Source: Nitrosomonas cryotolerans ATCC 49181 | GTDB taxonomy: Bacteria; Pseudomonadota; Gammaproteobacteria; Burkholderiales; Nitrosomonadaceae | Assembly: GCF_900143275.1 (NCBI RefSeq) | Contig: NZ_FSRO01000001.1 | Span: forward strand, 496,001-560,000 | Direction: 5' to 3' | Length of the DNA: 64,000 bases | In this document: in pieces, positions 17,306 to 27,182 of the stretch | Layout: every line of letters starts with the position of its first letter | How positions within the stretch are numbered: the stretch's first letter is position 1 | Translations under genes and position numbers: made by a program | Notes under the pieces: model-generated | Seen by the model: the letters and a program-made list of their open reading frames with translations, nothing else | What the model was told of the DNA's origin: nothing | Database searches by the model: none

Positions 17306-20300
17306 ATGTTTGAGAAAGTGCTGATTGCCAATCGTGGCGCGATTGCCTGCCGTATTATGCGTACATTGCGTCGTATCGGTGTGAAAAGTGTGGCTGTTTA
17401 TACCGATGCTGATGCATTGTCGCGTCATGTAGTGGAGGCGGATGAAGCTTTTTGTATCGGCAGTGGTGTGGCAGCGGATAGTTATCTGCGTGTCGATAAG
17501 ATACTGGAAATCGCTCAGCAGGCGGGTGTGCAGGCGATTCATCCCGGCTATGGATTTCTGAGTGAAAATGCAGATTTTGCTGAGCAATGCGCGGCAAATA
17601 ATATTTGTTTTATTGGCCCCAGTCCGCAGCAAATGCGTACTTTTGGTTTAAAACACACCGCGCGTGCACTGGCGAAGCAAAATCAGGTGCCGCTGCTGCC
17701 TGGCACAGATCTTCTGGACAGTCTGGATGAAGCCCTGCACGCGGCAGCGCATGTTGGCTATCCGATAATGCTGAAAAGCACTGCTGGCGGCGGCGGCATT
17801 GGTATCCGTCTGTGCTGGAACAAAGATGAGTTGATTGATGCCTACGACACGGTCAAATATTTAGCACAAAATAACTTCAAGGATGCGGGCCTGTTCCTGG
17901 AAAAATTTGTTGAGAATGGGCGTCATATAGAGGTGCAGATTTTTGGTGATGGCCAAGGCGAAGTGATCGCGTTAGGTGAACGTGATTGTTCGATGCAGCG
18001 TCGCAATCAGAAAGTGATAGAGGAAACGCCTGCGCCCGGTCTGACTCCAGGTTTGCGGCAGGCGTTGCTAGATGCGGCCGTGCGTCTTGGCAAGTCAGTT
18101 AATTATCAATCAGCGGGTACTGTGGAATATATTTTTGACGCTTCCAGCGGCGAATTTTATTTTCTGGAGGTCAATACGCGGTTACAAGTGGAGCATGGCG
18201 TCACTGAAGAAGTGACGGGTATCGATCTGGTGGAATGGATGGTGCAACAAGCCGCCGGAGATTTGCCACCGCTGAATTCATTTAAAATAGAGGCCTCTGG
18301 TTCTTCTATTCAAGTACGTATATATGCTGAAAATCCGGCCAAAGATTTCCAGCCTTCCAGCGGCACACTGACTGCTGCCACGTTTTCTTCTGCAGCCCGT
18401 ATCGAAACTTGGGTAGAACGCGGGGTGGCAGTTTCTCCATTCTATGATCCGATGTTGGCAAAAATTATTGTGCATGAACCCAAACGCGCGCAGGCCATTA
18501 CCAGTCTGCTCAATGCACTCGATACGACGATGCTATATGGGATAGAAACCAATCTGGACTATCTTAAACAGGTTTTATGTTGTACGGCTTTTCGTGAGAG
18601 TCAATACAACACAAATTTCTTAAATGGTTTTCATTATGCGGCACAAACGATTGATGTCCTGAGTCCAGGTGTACAGACCACGATACAGGATTATCCCGGA
18701 CGGCTGGGGTACTGGCATATCGGTGTGCCGCCGTCCGGGCCAATGGATTCATATGCCTTTCGTTTGGCTAACCGCTTGGTCGACAACGCCGAGGATAAAG
18801 CGGGACTTGAAATTACTTTTGTTGGTCCGACGCTAAAATTTAATAATGACAGCATTATCGCAATTACGGGCGCGCCGATCGATGTGCGTCTGGATGGCGA
18901 ATCATTGTCGCTATGGCAATCGCATGATATTAAAGCGGGCTCATTACTTCAGTTTGGAAAGATCAGCCATCATGGTTGCCGGGCTTATCTTGCGATTCAG
19001 GGTGGTTTTCAAGTGGCTGATTACCTGGGAAGTAAATCCACTTTTACGTTGGGCCAGTTTGGTGGGCATGCCGGGCGCGTTTTGCGCAGCGGTGATGTAT
19101 TGCATATGCAGGCAAAGCAAGGTCATACGCATAGCTTGCTGCAGCAGGAATTGATCCCGGATTATACCGATAGCTGGGAGATTGGTGTTCTATACGGCCC
19201 GCATGGTGCGCCGGATTTTTTTACGGACGAAGATATTCATCATTTCTTTACTACCGCCTGGAATGTACATCATAACTCTAGCCGTACCGGTGTCAGGCTG
19301 CTGGGACCCAAGCCGCAGTGGGCGCGTAGTGATGGCGGTGAAGCGGGGTTACATCCATCGAATATTCACGATAATGCCTATGCCGTCGGTACCGTGGATT
19401 TTACCGGTGATATGCCGGTTATTTTAGGACCGGATGGCCCCAGTCTGGGTGGTTTTGTTTGTCCGGCAACGATTGTACAGGCTGAATTATGGAAACTGGG
19501 GCAATTAAAACCGGGCGATGCTGTGCGTTTTCGCCCGTTGTCCATGGAACAGGCCATGGCACTGGAAAAACGTCAAAACGAGTCCATTTTGTATTTGCGT
19601 CCCGCAAAGGCGACGCCAGCGCAATCTGGAACAGATAACTTGCCACTGGGTAGTCCTGTTCTGTATACAATTCCGGAAAGCGCGCAGTCGGTGCAAGTGA
19701 TTTATCGTCAGTCTGGCGACAATTATCTGCTGGTTGAATATGGGCCACTGATACTCGACTTGAATTTACGATTTCGTGCCCATGCATTGATGAATTGGAT
19801 ACAGAAGGCGCTTGATTCGGGTGATTTGAACGGTATCTTGGATCTAACACCCGGCATTCGTTCATTACAAATTCACTTTGATTCACAAGTGTTAGCACGG
19901 CGGCAATTATTGGATTTTCTGATTGCTGTCGAGTCGCAGTTGCCGTCGATTGAAGAGATGACAGTGTCAACCCGAATCGTACATCTGCCATTATCCTGGG
20001 ACGATGTGGCAACACGGCTGGCCATTGAGAAATACACACAATCTGTCCGCAAGGATGCGCCCTGGTGCCCGAGTAATATTGAATTTATTCGCCGTATTAA
20101 CGGATTGGATAGTGTTGAAGAAGTGAAGCGGATTTTGTTCGAAGCGAGTTATCTGGTCATGGGTCTGGGTGATGTCTATCTGGGCGCTCCGGTTGCCACA
20201 CCAGTCGATCCCCGTCATCGCCTGGTGACAACTAAATATAATCCCGCGAGAACCTGGACGCCGGAAAATGCGGTGGGTATCGGCGGTGCCTATTTATGCG

Positions 20301-20932
20301 TGTATGGAATGGAAGGTCCGGGCGGTTATCAATTTGTTGGTCGCACAGTACAAATGTGGAACCGGTATCGCCAAACGTCCGACTTCAAAGATGGGAAGCC
20401 CTGGTTACTCCGTTTTTTTGATCAAATCCGTTTTTATCCCGTGAGTGAAAGTGAGTTACTTGCGCTGCGTAAGGATTTCATTACGGGACAGTTTAAATTG
20501 CGTGTAGAGGAAACCACGTTTAGTTTAAAAGAGCATCATCGATTTTTACAACAGAACAGTGCCTCGATTAAAGCATTTAAAACCAGACAACAAGCCGCAT
20601 TTGAGGCCGAACGGGAACGTTGGAAGCTGAGTGGCCAGGCAGAAGACTATGTCAGTGAAGACAGTCTGGAAGAGTCTGATACCCAGAGTGAACTGGATAT
20701 GCCCGCAGGCGCTTGTGCGATTGGCTCGCATATTACGGGTACGGTTTGGAAGCTGCTGGTCAAAGAAGGACAGTCTGTAACAGCCGGTGATTCATTGGTC
20801 GTGATCGAATCCATGAAAATGGAATTTTCAGTTGACGCCACCGTGAACGGCACGGTTCAACAGATTGCTTGCAAAGAAGGTGGCTATGTGTCCACTGGAC
20901 AAATGCTGCTGATCATACAGGCGGATGATTAA
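17306..20932 (+). CDS. uca: Biotin-dependent guanidine/urea carboxylase
   Basis: A 1208-residue multidomain enzyme. Order: biotin carboxylase with ATP-grasp (about 1-445; [11 protein letters not shown] at the start, glycine loop [12 protein letters not shown]), carboxyltransferase halves related to KipA/AHS2 (about 460-770) and KipI/AHS1 (about 800-1010), and a biotinyl domain whose ESMKME motif places biotin on Lys1171. It carboxylates urea or guanidine with bicarbonate and ATP. The upstream guanidine-I riboswitch and DUF1989 pair favour guanidine. At residue 698 the carboxyltransferase motif reads TVDFTGDMP; an Asp rather than Asn there may mark guanidine specificity. A GGGGAGCTGGAG site precedes the ATG. 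The usual partner, allophanate hydrolase, is not in the window. Confidence 0.92.
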   Translation: MFEKVLIANRGAIACRIMRTLRRIGVKSVAVYTDADALSRHVVEADEAFCIGSGVAADSYLRVDKILEIAQQAGVQAIHPGYGFLSENADFAEQCAANNICFIGPSPQQMRTFGLKHTARALAKQNQVPLLPGTDLLDSLDEALHAAAHVGYPIMLKSTAGGGGIGIRLCWNKDELIDAYDTVKYLAQNNFKDAGLFLEKFVENGRHIEVQIFGDGQGEVIALGERDCSMQRRNQKVIEETPAPGLTPGLRQALLDAAVRLGKSVNYQSAGTVEYIFDASSGEFYFLEVNTRLQVEHGVTEEVTGIDLVEWMVQQAAGDLPPLNSFKIEASGSSIQVRIYAENPAKDFQPSSGTLTAATFSSAARIETWVERGVAVSPFYDPMLAKIIVHEPKRAQAITSLLNALDTTMLYGIETNLDYLKQVLCCTAFRESQYNTNFLNGFHYAAQTIDVLSPGVQTTIQDYPGRLGYWHIGVPPSGPMDSYAFRLANRLVDNAEDKAGLEITFVGPTLKFNNDSIIAITGAPIDVRLDGESLSLWQSHDIKAGSLLQFGKISHHGCRAYLAIQGGFQVADYLGSKSTFTLGQFGGHAGRVLRSGDVLHMQAKQGHTHSLLQQELIPDYTDSWEIGVLYGPHGAPDFFTDEDIHHFFTTAWNVHHNSSRTGVRLLGPKPQWARSDGGEAGLHPSNIHDNAYAVGTVDFTGDMPVILGPDGPSLGGFVCPATIVQAELWKLGQLKPGDAVRFRPLSMEQAMALEKRQNESILYLRPAKATPAQSGTDNLPLGSPVLYTIPESAQSVQVIYRQSGDNYLLVEYGPLILDLNLRFRAHALMNWIQKALDSGDLNGILDLTPGIRSLQIHFDSQVLARRQLLDFLIAVESQLPSIEEMTVSTRIVHLPLSWDDVATRLAIEKYTQSVRKDAPWCPSNIEFIRRINGLDSVEEVKRILFEASYLVMGLGDVYLGAPVATPVDPRHRLVTTKYNPARTWTPENAVGIGGAYLCVYGMEGPGGYQFVGRTVQMWNRYRQTSDFKDGKPWLLRFFDQIRFYPVSESELLALRKDFITGQFKLRVEETTFSLKEHHRFLQQNSASIKAFKTRQQAAFEAERERWKLSGQAEDYVSEDSLEESDTQSELDMPAGACAIGSHITGTVWKLLVKEGQSVTAGDSLVVIESMKMEFSVDATVNGTVQQIACKEGGYVSTGQMLLIIQADD

Positions 20933-21128
20933 AAAAACACGCGGATGGCGGTTATTTGAGTGCGTTTATCCACCGGTAGGCAAGGCCTGTCAGAGCATGG
21001 TGCAGACGCTCTGTTTTTTAGCGGGCGCTTATCCAATATTTTATGATGACAGGCTATTTGCGATTGACAATCCTGAGGCGGACAGTGATCCGGCTTTAAT
21101 CAAAAGACCGGGATTGCAATTGTTATAG
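20925..21128 (+). CDS. Small hypothetical protein overlapping the carboxylase end
   Basis: A 67-codon frame whose ATG overlaps the carboxylase stop by eight bases. The protein (starting [12 protein letters not shown]) has no recognised domain and no clear Shine-Dalgarno. It may be chance, or a relic of a gene that stood between the carboxylase and the DMT transporter. It shows no similarity that I can see to allophanate hydrolase. Confidence 0.3.
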   Translation: MIKKTRGWRLFECVYPPVGKACQSMVQTLCFLAGAYPIFYDDRLFAIDNPEADSDPALIKRPGLQLL

Positions 21129-21149
21129 CTGATATTTCAAAGCGTAGTG

Positions 21150-22040
21150 ATGATAATGAATGAAAGTAATCAAAAAACACTTCCCATTGCTGCGTTACTT
21201 TTAGGTGCTGCGATCTGGGGGGTTCTGTGGTATCCCTATCGCCTGTTAGAAGGCTATGGTATGAGTGGGGAAATAGCAACCACGATCACGTTTTGTATTG
21301 CCTTGCTGCTGGGAATCATTTTCTTCCGAAAGGAGATACAGTTTTCTTCTATTTTTAATGGTAAAGCGCATCTGCTATTCTGGATAGGTTTTTGTGCGGG
21401 TTGGTCGAATCTCGCTTATATTCTGGGTATGCTTAACGGGGAAGTCATGCGTGTCCTTTTGCTGTTTTATTTGGCACCGATATGGACTATTTTATTTTCA
21501 CGGATACTTTTAAGCGAACAGCTCAGCATACATGGCTATTTTGTAATCATGCTTTCGTTTGCCGGTGTTGTCACGATGCTTTGGCAGCCTGGCAGCGATT
21601 TGCTAATGCCCATATCCTATGGCGAATGGCTGGGAATGGTGGGTGGTTTTATGTTTGCGTTAATGAATGTCCTGACGAGAAAGAATCAATTTCATAACGT
21701 TCAACTGAAATCAATGGCAATATGGCTGGGTGTGACCGTAATAGGGTTAGTTTGCAGCTTAGCTATTGGATCGCCGTTGACACTGCCTTATGATTCTTTT
21801 AATCCGTGGTTGTTTTTAGCGGGTATTGGATTAGTGTTATTTGTACTGAGTATTGTATTGCAATACGGGCTAACACGTATGCCCGCAAATCAGGCGATTG
21901 TGATTTTATTGTTTGAATTGATTGTAGCGGCGCTGGCAGCCTATTTCCTGGTGAATGAGGTTTTGTCACCGATGGAGTGGGTTGGAGGTGCAATGATTGT
22001 TTCAGCAGGCCTGTTTTCTACCAGAATAAATCGTGCGTGA
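21150..22040 (+). CDS. DMT-superfamily (EamA) transporter
   Basis: A 296-residue membrane protein with ten predicted helices in two EamA halves (about 8-135 and 150-290). The N-terminal LLLGAAIWGVLWYPYRLLEGYG is typical of the family. It follows the carboxylase by about 220 bp on the same strand and could be a late gene of the guanidine-responsive operon; members of the drug/metabolite family do occur with guanidine riboswitches, though those are mainly the short SMR type. Cargo is not deducible. ATG at 21150 or 21156; neither has a strong ribosome-binding site. Confidence 0.82.
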   Translation: MIMNESNQKTLPIAALLLGAAIWGVLWYPYRLLEGYGMSGEIATTITFCIALLLGIIFFRKEIQFSSIFNGKAHLLFWIGFCAGWSNLAYILGMLNGEVMRVLLLFYLAPIWTILFSRILLSEQLSIHGYFVIMLSFAGVVTMLWQPGSDLLMPISYGEWLGMVGGFMFALMNVLTRKNQFHNVQLKSMAIWLGVTVIGLVCSLAIGSPLTLPYDSFNPWLFLAGIGLVLFVLSIVLQYGLTRMPANQAIVILLFELIVAALAAYFLVNEVLSPMEWVGGAMIVSAGLFSTRINRA

Positions 22041-22256
22041 TAACGATTAGAGATCGTTCGGATTAGAACAGAAATAAAAAATTCGATGCGGGCTATTGCG
22101 GAGAGTATAGAAAAGAAGGGTTACCCCGGTATTTTTTCGTGACTGTGATCTGAGCGATACCTGGATCTTAACCAATTTGAACATTCCTCATCATTCCCGG
22201 TGAAATTTTTTCCAGAGATGACAACTACTATGACTAGAACTATTCAGGATTAACAG

Positions 22257-23549
22257 ATGGATTTAGCTTTTGATCGCCAACATATCTGGCATCCTTATAC
22301 TTCCACGCTTTCCCCGCTGACATGCTATCCGGTTAAGAAAGCGCAGGGCGTATTGATTGAATTAAATGACGGGCAACAATTGATTGATGGCATGTCATCA
22401 TGGTGGTCGGCCATTCACGGCTATAATCATCATGTGCTCAATCAAGCGGCTAAGCAACAAATTGACCAGATGTCTCATGTGATGTTTGGGGGGCTCACAC
22501 ACAGCCCGGCTATCGAACTAAGTAAAAAATTACTCGCACTGGTGCCTGATAATCTGGAGCATGTTTTCCTGGCCGATTCCGGCTCTGTTGCGGTTGAGGT
22601 CAGTTTGAAAATGGCCTTGCAATATTGGCAAGCCAAAGGGGAGCCGCGATCCAGGTTTCTCGCCTTAAAACAGGGTTACCATGGCGATACGTTTGGGGCG
22701 ATGTCAGTAACCGATCCAGATAACTCGATGCACAGCTTGTATAAAGGCTTCTTACCCCAGCATATTTTTGCCAACTCGCCGCAAATTGGTTTTTGGCAGA
22801 CTTGGGACGAAGCCGATCTGACAGATTTTAAACAAAAGCTTCTAGATAATCACCGGCAAATTGCGGCGGTTATTCTCGAGCCCATTGTGCAAGGCGCTGG
22901 TGGAATGCGGATTTATCACCCGGAATTTCTAAAGGGTGTCCGTCAGCTATGCGATGAATATGGCGTTTTATTGATTTTAGATGAAATTGCGACCGGGTTT
23001 GGCCGCACCGGGCAGCTATTCGCTTGTGAACATGCCGGGATCAAACCCGATATCATGTGCTTAGGCAAAGCGCTAACAGGGGGCTATATGACCTTGGCAG
23101 CCACATTGACTACCAAACAGATTGCCGATACGGTTTGTGGTGGCGAAGCCGGTTGCTTTATGCATGGTCCGACTTTTATGGGCAATCCGCTTGCTTGTGC
23201 AGTTGCTTGCGCCAGTCTGGATCTGCTCGCTACAGGATCATGGCAAGCCCAAACCGCCGCCATTGAGTCACAATTTGCCGATTTGTTGCCTCAATTAACG
23301 CGACATCAGCAAGTTAAAACAGTCCGTTGGCTTGGTGCGATTGGCGTGGTCGAAACGCATCATCCGGTAAACATGAAGGAGATTCAGGCCCATTTTGTCG
23401 CGCAAGGGGTGTGGATTCGCCCGTTTGGACGATTGATCTACTTAATGCCGCCATACATCAGCACTCCTTTGCATATTAATCAATTGATTGCAGCCATCGA
23501 TAGTGCGTTAGATAATCATCAATTGTTTCACTCAGCAATCGAAGTCTGA
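22257..23549 (+). CDS. bioA: Adenosylmethionine-8-amino-7-oxononanoate aminotransferase
   Basis: A 430-residue class III PLP aminotransferase of biotin synthesis that converts KAPA to DAPA with SAM as amino donor. Diagnostic segments are HIWHPYTS at residues 8-15, DGMSSWWSAIHGYNH, the GYHGDTFGAMSV loop, and LILDEIATGFGRTGQLFA with LGKALTGGY carrying the PLP lysine. Length is normal. AGGA lies 8 nt before the ATG. No other bio gene is adjacent. Its placement next to a biotin-dependent carboxylase operon may be coincidental, but biotin supply would matter for that enzyme. Confidence 0.95.
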   Translation: MDLAFDRQHIWHPYTSTLSPLTCYPVKKAQGVLIELNDGQQLIDGMSSWWSAIHGYNHHVLNQAAKQQIDQMSHVMFGGLTHSPAIELSKKLLALVPDNLEHVFLADSGSVAVEVSLKMALQYWQAKGEPRSRFLALKQGYHGDTFGAMSVTDPDNSMHSLYKGFLPQHIFANSPQIGFWQTWDEADLTDFKQKLLDNHRQIAAVILEPIVQGAGGMRIYHPEFLKGVRQLCDEYGVLLILDEIATGFGRTGQLFACEHAGIKPDIMCLGKALTGGYMTLAATLTTKQIADTVCGGEAGCFMHGPTFMGNPLACAVACASLDLLATGSWQAQTAAIESQFADLLPQLTRHQQVKTVRWLGAIGVVETHHPVNMKEIQAHFVAQGVWIRPFGRLIYLMPPYISTPLHINQLIAAIDSALDNHQLFHSAIEV

Positions 23550-23774
23550 TTTGGCTTTATTACAGAATAACGGTGTTACGTGCTCGGTCTGGCTCTCTAT
23601 GGAAAGCCCCCGCTTTTTATGCGGTCACTGATTTACTGCTGAGTGCTATGCGACGATGATAATTTATCATCTCAACTTCCGGAAAACCCCGGTCTTAAGG
23701 CCGGGGATGGATAGGGAGTCAGCTTCGCTGATACTAAAGCCTGTTTTTTCACCTATTTCTGTTACAGTGTGTTA

Positions 23775-24908
23775 ATGGAAATTAAGCGCGCATACAAATT
23801 CAGGTTTTACCCAACTTTTGAGCAAGAAACTATTCTGGCTCAAACATTCGGGTGTGTTCGGTTTGTCTATAATCGCATGTTGCGCGTTCGTTCTGATGCT
23901 TGGTATACCGAGAAAAAAAGAATCGGGTATCATGCTACCTCCTCTTTGTTGACCGAGTTAAAAAAAGAGCCTGAATTTGAATGGCTGAACAAAGTTTCCA
24001 GTGTTCCTGTGCAGCAATCTCTCCGCCACCTGCAAACGGCATTTGGTAATTTCTTTGCCAAACGAGCCAAATACCCGTCATTCAAAAGCAAGCATGAGAA
24101 GCAATCGGCTGAATACACGTCCAGCGCCTTCAAGTGGGACGGTAAGTCTCTGAAGCTGGCGAAGATGAAAGATCCACTGAATATCAGATGGTCGCGCACC
24201 CTTCCTAAGGCAACAAAACTAACGATTGCAACAGTCTCTAAAGACTCAGCGGGTCGATACCATGTTTCTATGCTTTGCGACGACTCTGTTGCGCGAAAGC
24301 CAATGGTTAGCGGCAAAGTCGGCATTGACTTAGGATTAACGCACTTCGCTATTCTTTCTACGGGCGAGAAGATTGCGTCTCCTAACACGCTACGAAAGAA
24401 TGAAACCAGGCTTGCTAAGCTGCAACGCAAGCTATCTAAAAAGCGCAAAGGGTCGGCCAATAGACAAAAAGCCAGACTGAAAGTAGCGCGACTACATGCA
24501 GGAATTGCTGATGCTCGTAAAGACTTTCTACATAAACTCTCAACACGGCTAGTGAACGAAAACCAAGTGATAGCTGTAGAGTCTTTAGCTGTTAGCAATA
24601 TGAAGAAAAATCGTTGCCTCGCAAAATCAATTTCCGATGCAGGATGGGGTGAATTTGTGCGGCAATTAGAATACAAGTCGCTGTGGTACGGGCGAGAGCT
24701 TGTAGGTATTGACCGATGGCATCCAAGCAGCAAACGCTGCTCGGGATGTGGGCATACCGTAAACAAGATGCCTTTGAATGTGCGTGAATGGACTTGTCCG
24801 GAATGCGGATCAATCCATGATCGAGACATCAACGCAGCGCGTAATGTTTTGGCCGCTGGACTGGCGGTGTCAGCCCTTGGAGAATCTATAAGTCCTGTTT
24901 GCATTTAG
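23775..24908 (+). CDS. tnpB: TnpB RNA-guided nuclease (IS605 OrfB), copy 1
   Basis: A 377-residue TnpB. N-terminal IKRAYKFRFYPTFEQ is the family start. The RuvC-like residues are present: D185 in KVGIDLGLTHF, E269 in AVESLAVSNM, and the HDRDINAARN block at residues 348-357. The zinc ribbon CSGCG...CPECG lies between the last two. All catalytic residues are intact, so it should be active. TnpB cleaves DNA guided by an RNA made from the element's right end. ATG at 23775 was chosen; an upstream GTG adds two residues. It differs from copy 2 at four positions that I can see (V/A, M/R, R/C, H/Y). Confidence 0.93.
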   Translation: MEIKRAYKFRFYPTFEQETILAQTFGCVRFVYNRMLRVRSDAWYTEKKRIGYHATSSLLTELKKEPEFEWLNKVSSVPVQQSLRHLQTAFGNFFAKRAKYPSFKSKHEKQSAEYTSSAFKWDGKSLKLAKMKDPLNIRWSRTLPKATKLTIATVSKDSAGRYHVSMLCDDSVARKPMVSGKVGIDLGLTHFAILSTGEKIASPNTLRKNETRLAKLQRKLSKKRKGSANRQKARLKVARLHAGIADARKDFLHKLSTRLVNENQVIAVESLAVSNMKKNRCLAKSISDAGWGEFVRQLEYKSLWYGRELVGIDRWHPSSKRCSGCGHTVNKMPLNVREWTCPECGSIHDRDINAARNVLAAGLAVSALGESISPVCI

Positions 24909-24970
24909 GTGCGTCCGGGTTGGATTCGTTGAATTGGGAATCCCCTTCGTTTACGGAGGGGAGCAGTCAA
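24780..24970 (+). ncRNA. Predicted omega/reRNA scaffold, copy 1
   Basis: In TnpB elements the guide RNA spans the 3' end of tnpB and the right end and continues into flanking DNA. Here the right-end hairpin CCCCTTCGTTTACGGAGGGG and terminal AGCAGTCAA form the scaffold end. The guide would begin TTAGCTGCTTTGGGGC at 24971. The 5' boundary is only approximate. Confidence 0.55.
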
Positions 24971-25407
24971 TTAGCTGCTTTGGGGCCGAACCAACGCTTA
25001 TAAGGCTGGTATTGGTCATAAAACCAGTTAAATCCGATCGTAAAGAAGAAAAAGAAAACCAGAAGCCCCGCTTCTATAACAATGGCTTCCAAAAGACTTA
25101 TCTGCAGAAACCAGGCTACCGTCGGTACGGTTATAAAAACCAGGACACCTTCGAAGCCAGTAGCGTGAATAATTCGGATCATCAGCCCGCGCGAATTACG
25201 ATTCATGCCAAAAATTAAATCAAAACCAATATTGTAAAAATAATTCCAGGCGACAGCAAACATGCTCAAGGCAAAACCAACGAGCGCTAAATCGCTGGTC
25301 TCTTTATCGGTCATCAATGCAGATATCGCTATAAGAATCGTTAACGCAGTCGCTTCAAACATCACCACGTGAAAAATTCTTTCTTTGCTGCTCATTTTAA
25401 TTTTCAT
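24967..25407 (-). CDS. PACE-family efflux protein
   Basis: A 146-residue inner-membrane protein with four hydrophobic helices in two similar halves, as in proteobacterial antimicrobial compound efflux (PACE) transporters, which export biocides such as chlorhexidine and acriflavine, or polyamines. The ERIFHVVMFEATAL segment holds the conserved Glu of helix 1 (FE), and a second ERxFHxxxFE-like region (RIIHATGFEGVLV) opens the second half. Its stop codon TGA is supplied by the right end of TnpB element copy 1: the last codons now read GPKAAN-stop, whereas the joined flanks read GPKAAK-stop. No strong ribosome-binding site is seen. Confidence 0.85.
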   Translation of the reverse strand: MKIKMSSKERIFHVVMFEATALTILIAISALMTDKETSDLALVGFALSMFAVAWNYFYNIGFDLIFGMNRNSRGLMIRIIHATGFEGVLVFITVPTVAWFLQISLLEAIVIEAGLLVFFFFFTIGFNWFYDQYQPYKRWFGPKAAN

Positions 25408-25465
25408 TGTTTGTTAGAGGTAAGACAGGGCCATCGGGGTATTGGCCAGCCTTAATGAAATTTCT

Positions 25466-26482
25466 TTAGACAACACTGAGAAATGAAACACCGTGCACAC
25501 CGAGAAAACCATCAGCACGCCCCGTACCTGTTCCTACATCACCGGCTTCCTCTGCCTCAATCCTTTTGAGTCTATTCATCCGGAAGGAATGCCAAATTTC
25601 TTTGTAAGGTAAAATTTGTGGTGAATCGGGTGAAAACCTTTCATTATGTAGCTCAGGCAATTGGTACCAGGGTTCTGCGGGTCGATAGTGATGCGCGTTG
25701 TGGTAGCCAAAATTCAAATTCAGTAAGTTTAAAACTGGCCAGCGTTCAGAAATGAGATTTGAATAGGTGTGTTGTATATCATAAGCCTGATCACGACCAC
25801 TCTTCTCAATTTTTTCATTCACATCAGAAACCAGGAAAAACTCATAGGTATGAGCATAAGCATCCGCAATAAACAAAGCGGTGAGGAACAATAAATAGGC
25901 GATCGCAAACCCAACCAAGGCCCAGGGACTGAGTATGTATAGCGATCCAAAAAACACAAGCCGACTAAGCCCCATCAAAATGACGCGCCATCTCTCATTC
26001 TTGAACTTGTCATTTAAGAATGGACGGGTCATGACATTGAAATGCATGATGAGTTCCACTGCTGGGAGGTACATCCACTCAAGCAAATAGACTGTTTTTC
26101 TGAACCAATTCGGCGTGCGCTTTAAGAAAGCACGTGGATCAAAAAGCGTGACATCTGCTCTGTCGCCATGATGGCGCATATGCATTCTTTGAATTCTACC
26201 GATCGGTGCATAGGCAGTTCCGCATATCCATGACAATACCTCACCGACTATCCTATTCACTTTACGACTCTGAAATAAACATTGATGTGCAATTTCGTGG
26301 ATTAGATAGGCAGCAATGACCAGGGAGTGCGTCATGGCCAGTATTCCTGCAAACCAGGTAAGCAACTGGCCTGACGTTAATAAATAAATCCCTAGTGCCT
26401 GCATAGAAAATACATAACCAAAGGCCAGCGAATTGGGCAGAGCGCCCTCTGTATATCGCCATAACTGGAGTTTTGTTTTCAT
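25466..26482 (-). CDS. Membrane fatty acid desaturase-like protein
   Basis: A 338-residue di-iron membrane enzyme. The three histidine boxes are HEIAHQC, HMRHHGD and HNAHH, in the usual order between hydrophobic segments. The family inserts double bonds into, or hydroxylates, lipid chains; the substrate is not known. I chose the ATG at 26482 (MKTKLQLWRY), which gives a normal N-terminus; an ATG at 26527 adds 15 hydrophobic residues without a ribosome-binding site. It faces a divergent MarR-like regulator over about 150 bp, a common arrangement for local control. Confidence 0.85.
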   Translation of the reverse strand: MKTKLQLWRYTEGALPNSLAFGYVFSMQALGIYLLTSGQLLTWFAGILAMTHSLVIAAYLIHEIAHQCLFQSRKVNRIVGEVLSWICGTAYAPIGRIQRMHMRHHGDRADVTLFDPRAFLKRTPNWFRKTVYLLEWMYLPAVELIMHFNVMTRPFLNDKFKNERWRVILMGLSRLVFFGSLYILSPWALVGFAIAYLLFLTALFIADAYAHTYEFFLVSDVNEKIEKSGRDQAYDIQHTYSNLISERWPVLNLLNLNFGYHNAHHYRPAEPWYQLPELHNERFSPDSPQILPYKEIWHSFRMNRLKRIEAEEAGDVGTGTGRADGFLGVHGVSFLSVV

Positions 26483-26633
26483 AATTAAGCTATCTTTCTT
26501 CAAAATAATGTAAAACAAAATATACATAATTAATAGTAAATTTACAAGTATATTTAATATTAATTTCGATTATTATAGGCATTGATAGTAAAATTATGAG
26601 TAATTAAGCAACTTAATGAACAGGTAACGTCTC

Positions 26634-27002
26634 ATGAAGGCAAGTAACAAGCACCAACAACGCTTAAAATTCGTACAGGCGCTCAATCGTATGGATTCCG
26701 AATGGATGAAATTTCTGCAGGACAAAGATGTTTATGACATGAACTACTCAGATCTATATACGGGTTTATGGGCGAAACAGGAACCTGTACGTAAGCAAGA
26801 GGCGCTCTTGTTTATGCGGCATTTGGGTCCACAAACCGCAAAAAAATATCTTGATAAAGCCATATTAATTGGTTTAATAATTGAGTTACCTGACCCAAGC
26901 GATGGGAGAGCAAAGTTGATCGCGCTCTCACCAGAGTTAAAGATATGGCTGGAAGAGTTTTTTGATCATGCGATTGGATTATTTAAGGAGGCCTTGGCAT
27001 AA
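26634..27002 (+). CDS. MarR-like winged-helix regulator
   Basis: A 122-residue DNA-binding protein. The C-terminal DPSDGRAKLIALSPEL is the MarR wing (D.R.K.I.LT type) and the preceding ARxYLDKAILIGLI-like segment fits the recognition helix. It is divergent from the desaturase gene, and the ~150 bp AT-rich gap probably holds operators for both. The ligand is unknown. It is shorter than typical MarR proteins (about 140-150), mostly at the N-terminus. Confidence 0.75.
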   Translation: MKASNKHQQRLKFVQALNRMDSEWMKFLQDKDVYDMNYSDLYTGLWAKQEPVRKQEALLFMRHLGPQTAKKYLDKAILIGLIIELPDPSDGRAKLIALSPELKIWLEEFFDHAIGLFKEALA

Positions 27003-27048
27003 CTAGCGCTTAGAGTGAATCAGGGCAGTCGGACAGAGAAGCAATAGA

Positions 27049-27075
27049 CCCGGACTAATGAAAAATCCGGGTTTA
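27049..27075. terminator. Hairpin terminator between convergent genes
   Basis: Inverted repeat ACCCGGA / TCCGGGT with a short T-run, located between the convergent regulator and tyrosinase genes; it may serve both directions. Confidence 0.5.
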
Positions 27076-27182
27076 CAATCAGGAAGCCGCTCGCAATGTA
27101 CAAACTCGTGAGGGTACGTCAGGCCGCCTCAACTGACGCACTATTGGCGGATTCGCACCCGCCGGAACGTATTTTGGTATGG

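Larger units (their letters stand above)
23668..24970 (+). mobile_element. IS605-type TnpB-only element, copy 1
   Basis: A 1303-bp unit whose edges are defined by comparison with an equal-length, near-identical copy at 28244-29546. The left end begins CATCTCAACTTCCGG directly after TTAT, with a hairpin CCCCGG/CCGGGG at about 23686-23707. The right end carries a hairpin CCCC/GGGG at 24943-24962 and ends GCAGTCAA. No target duplication, as expected for HUH single-strand transposition. No tnpA is present, so it would need one in trans. Confidence 0.9.

Noticed and set aside
20925..21128. Remnant of allophanate hydrolase after the carboxylase
   Set aside because: The 67-codon product shows no amidase-signature sequence; kept only as a weak hypothetical.
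23930..24904. A 324-codon open frame antisense to tnpB (and its twin at 28506-29480)
   Set aside because: It mirrors a conserved TnpB gene, has no ribosome-binding site or protein signature, and is a by-product of the codon use of tnpB.
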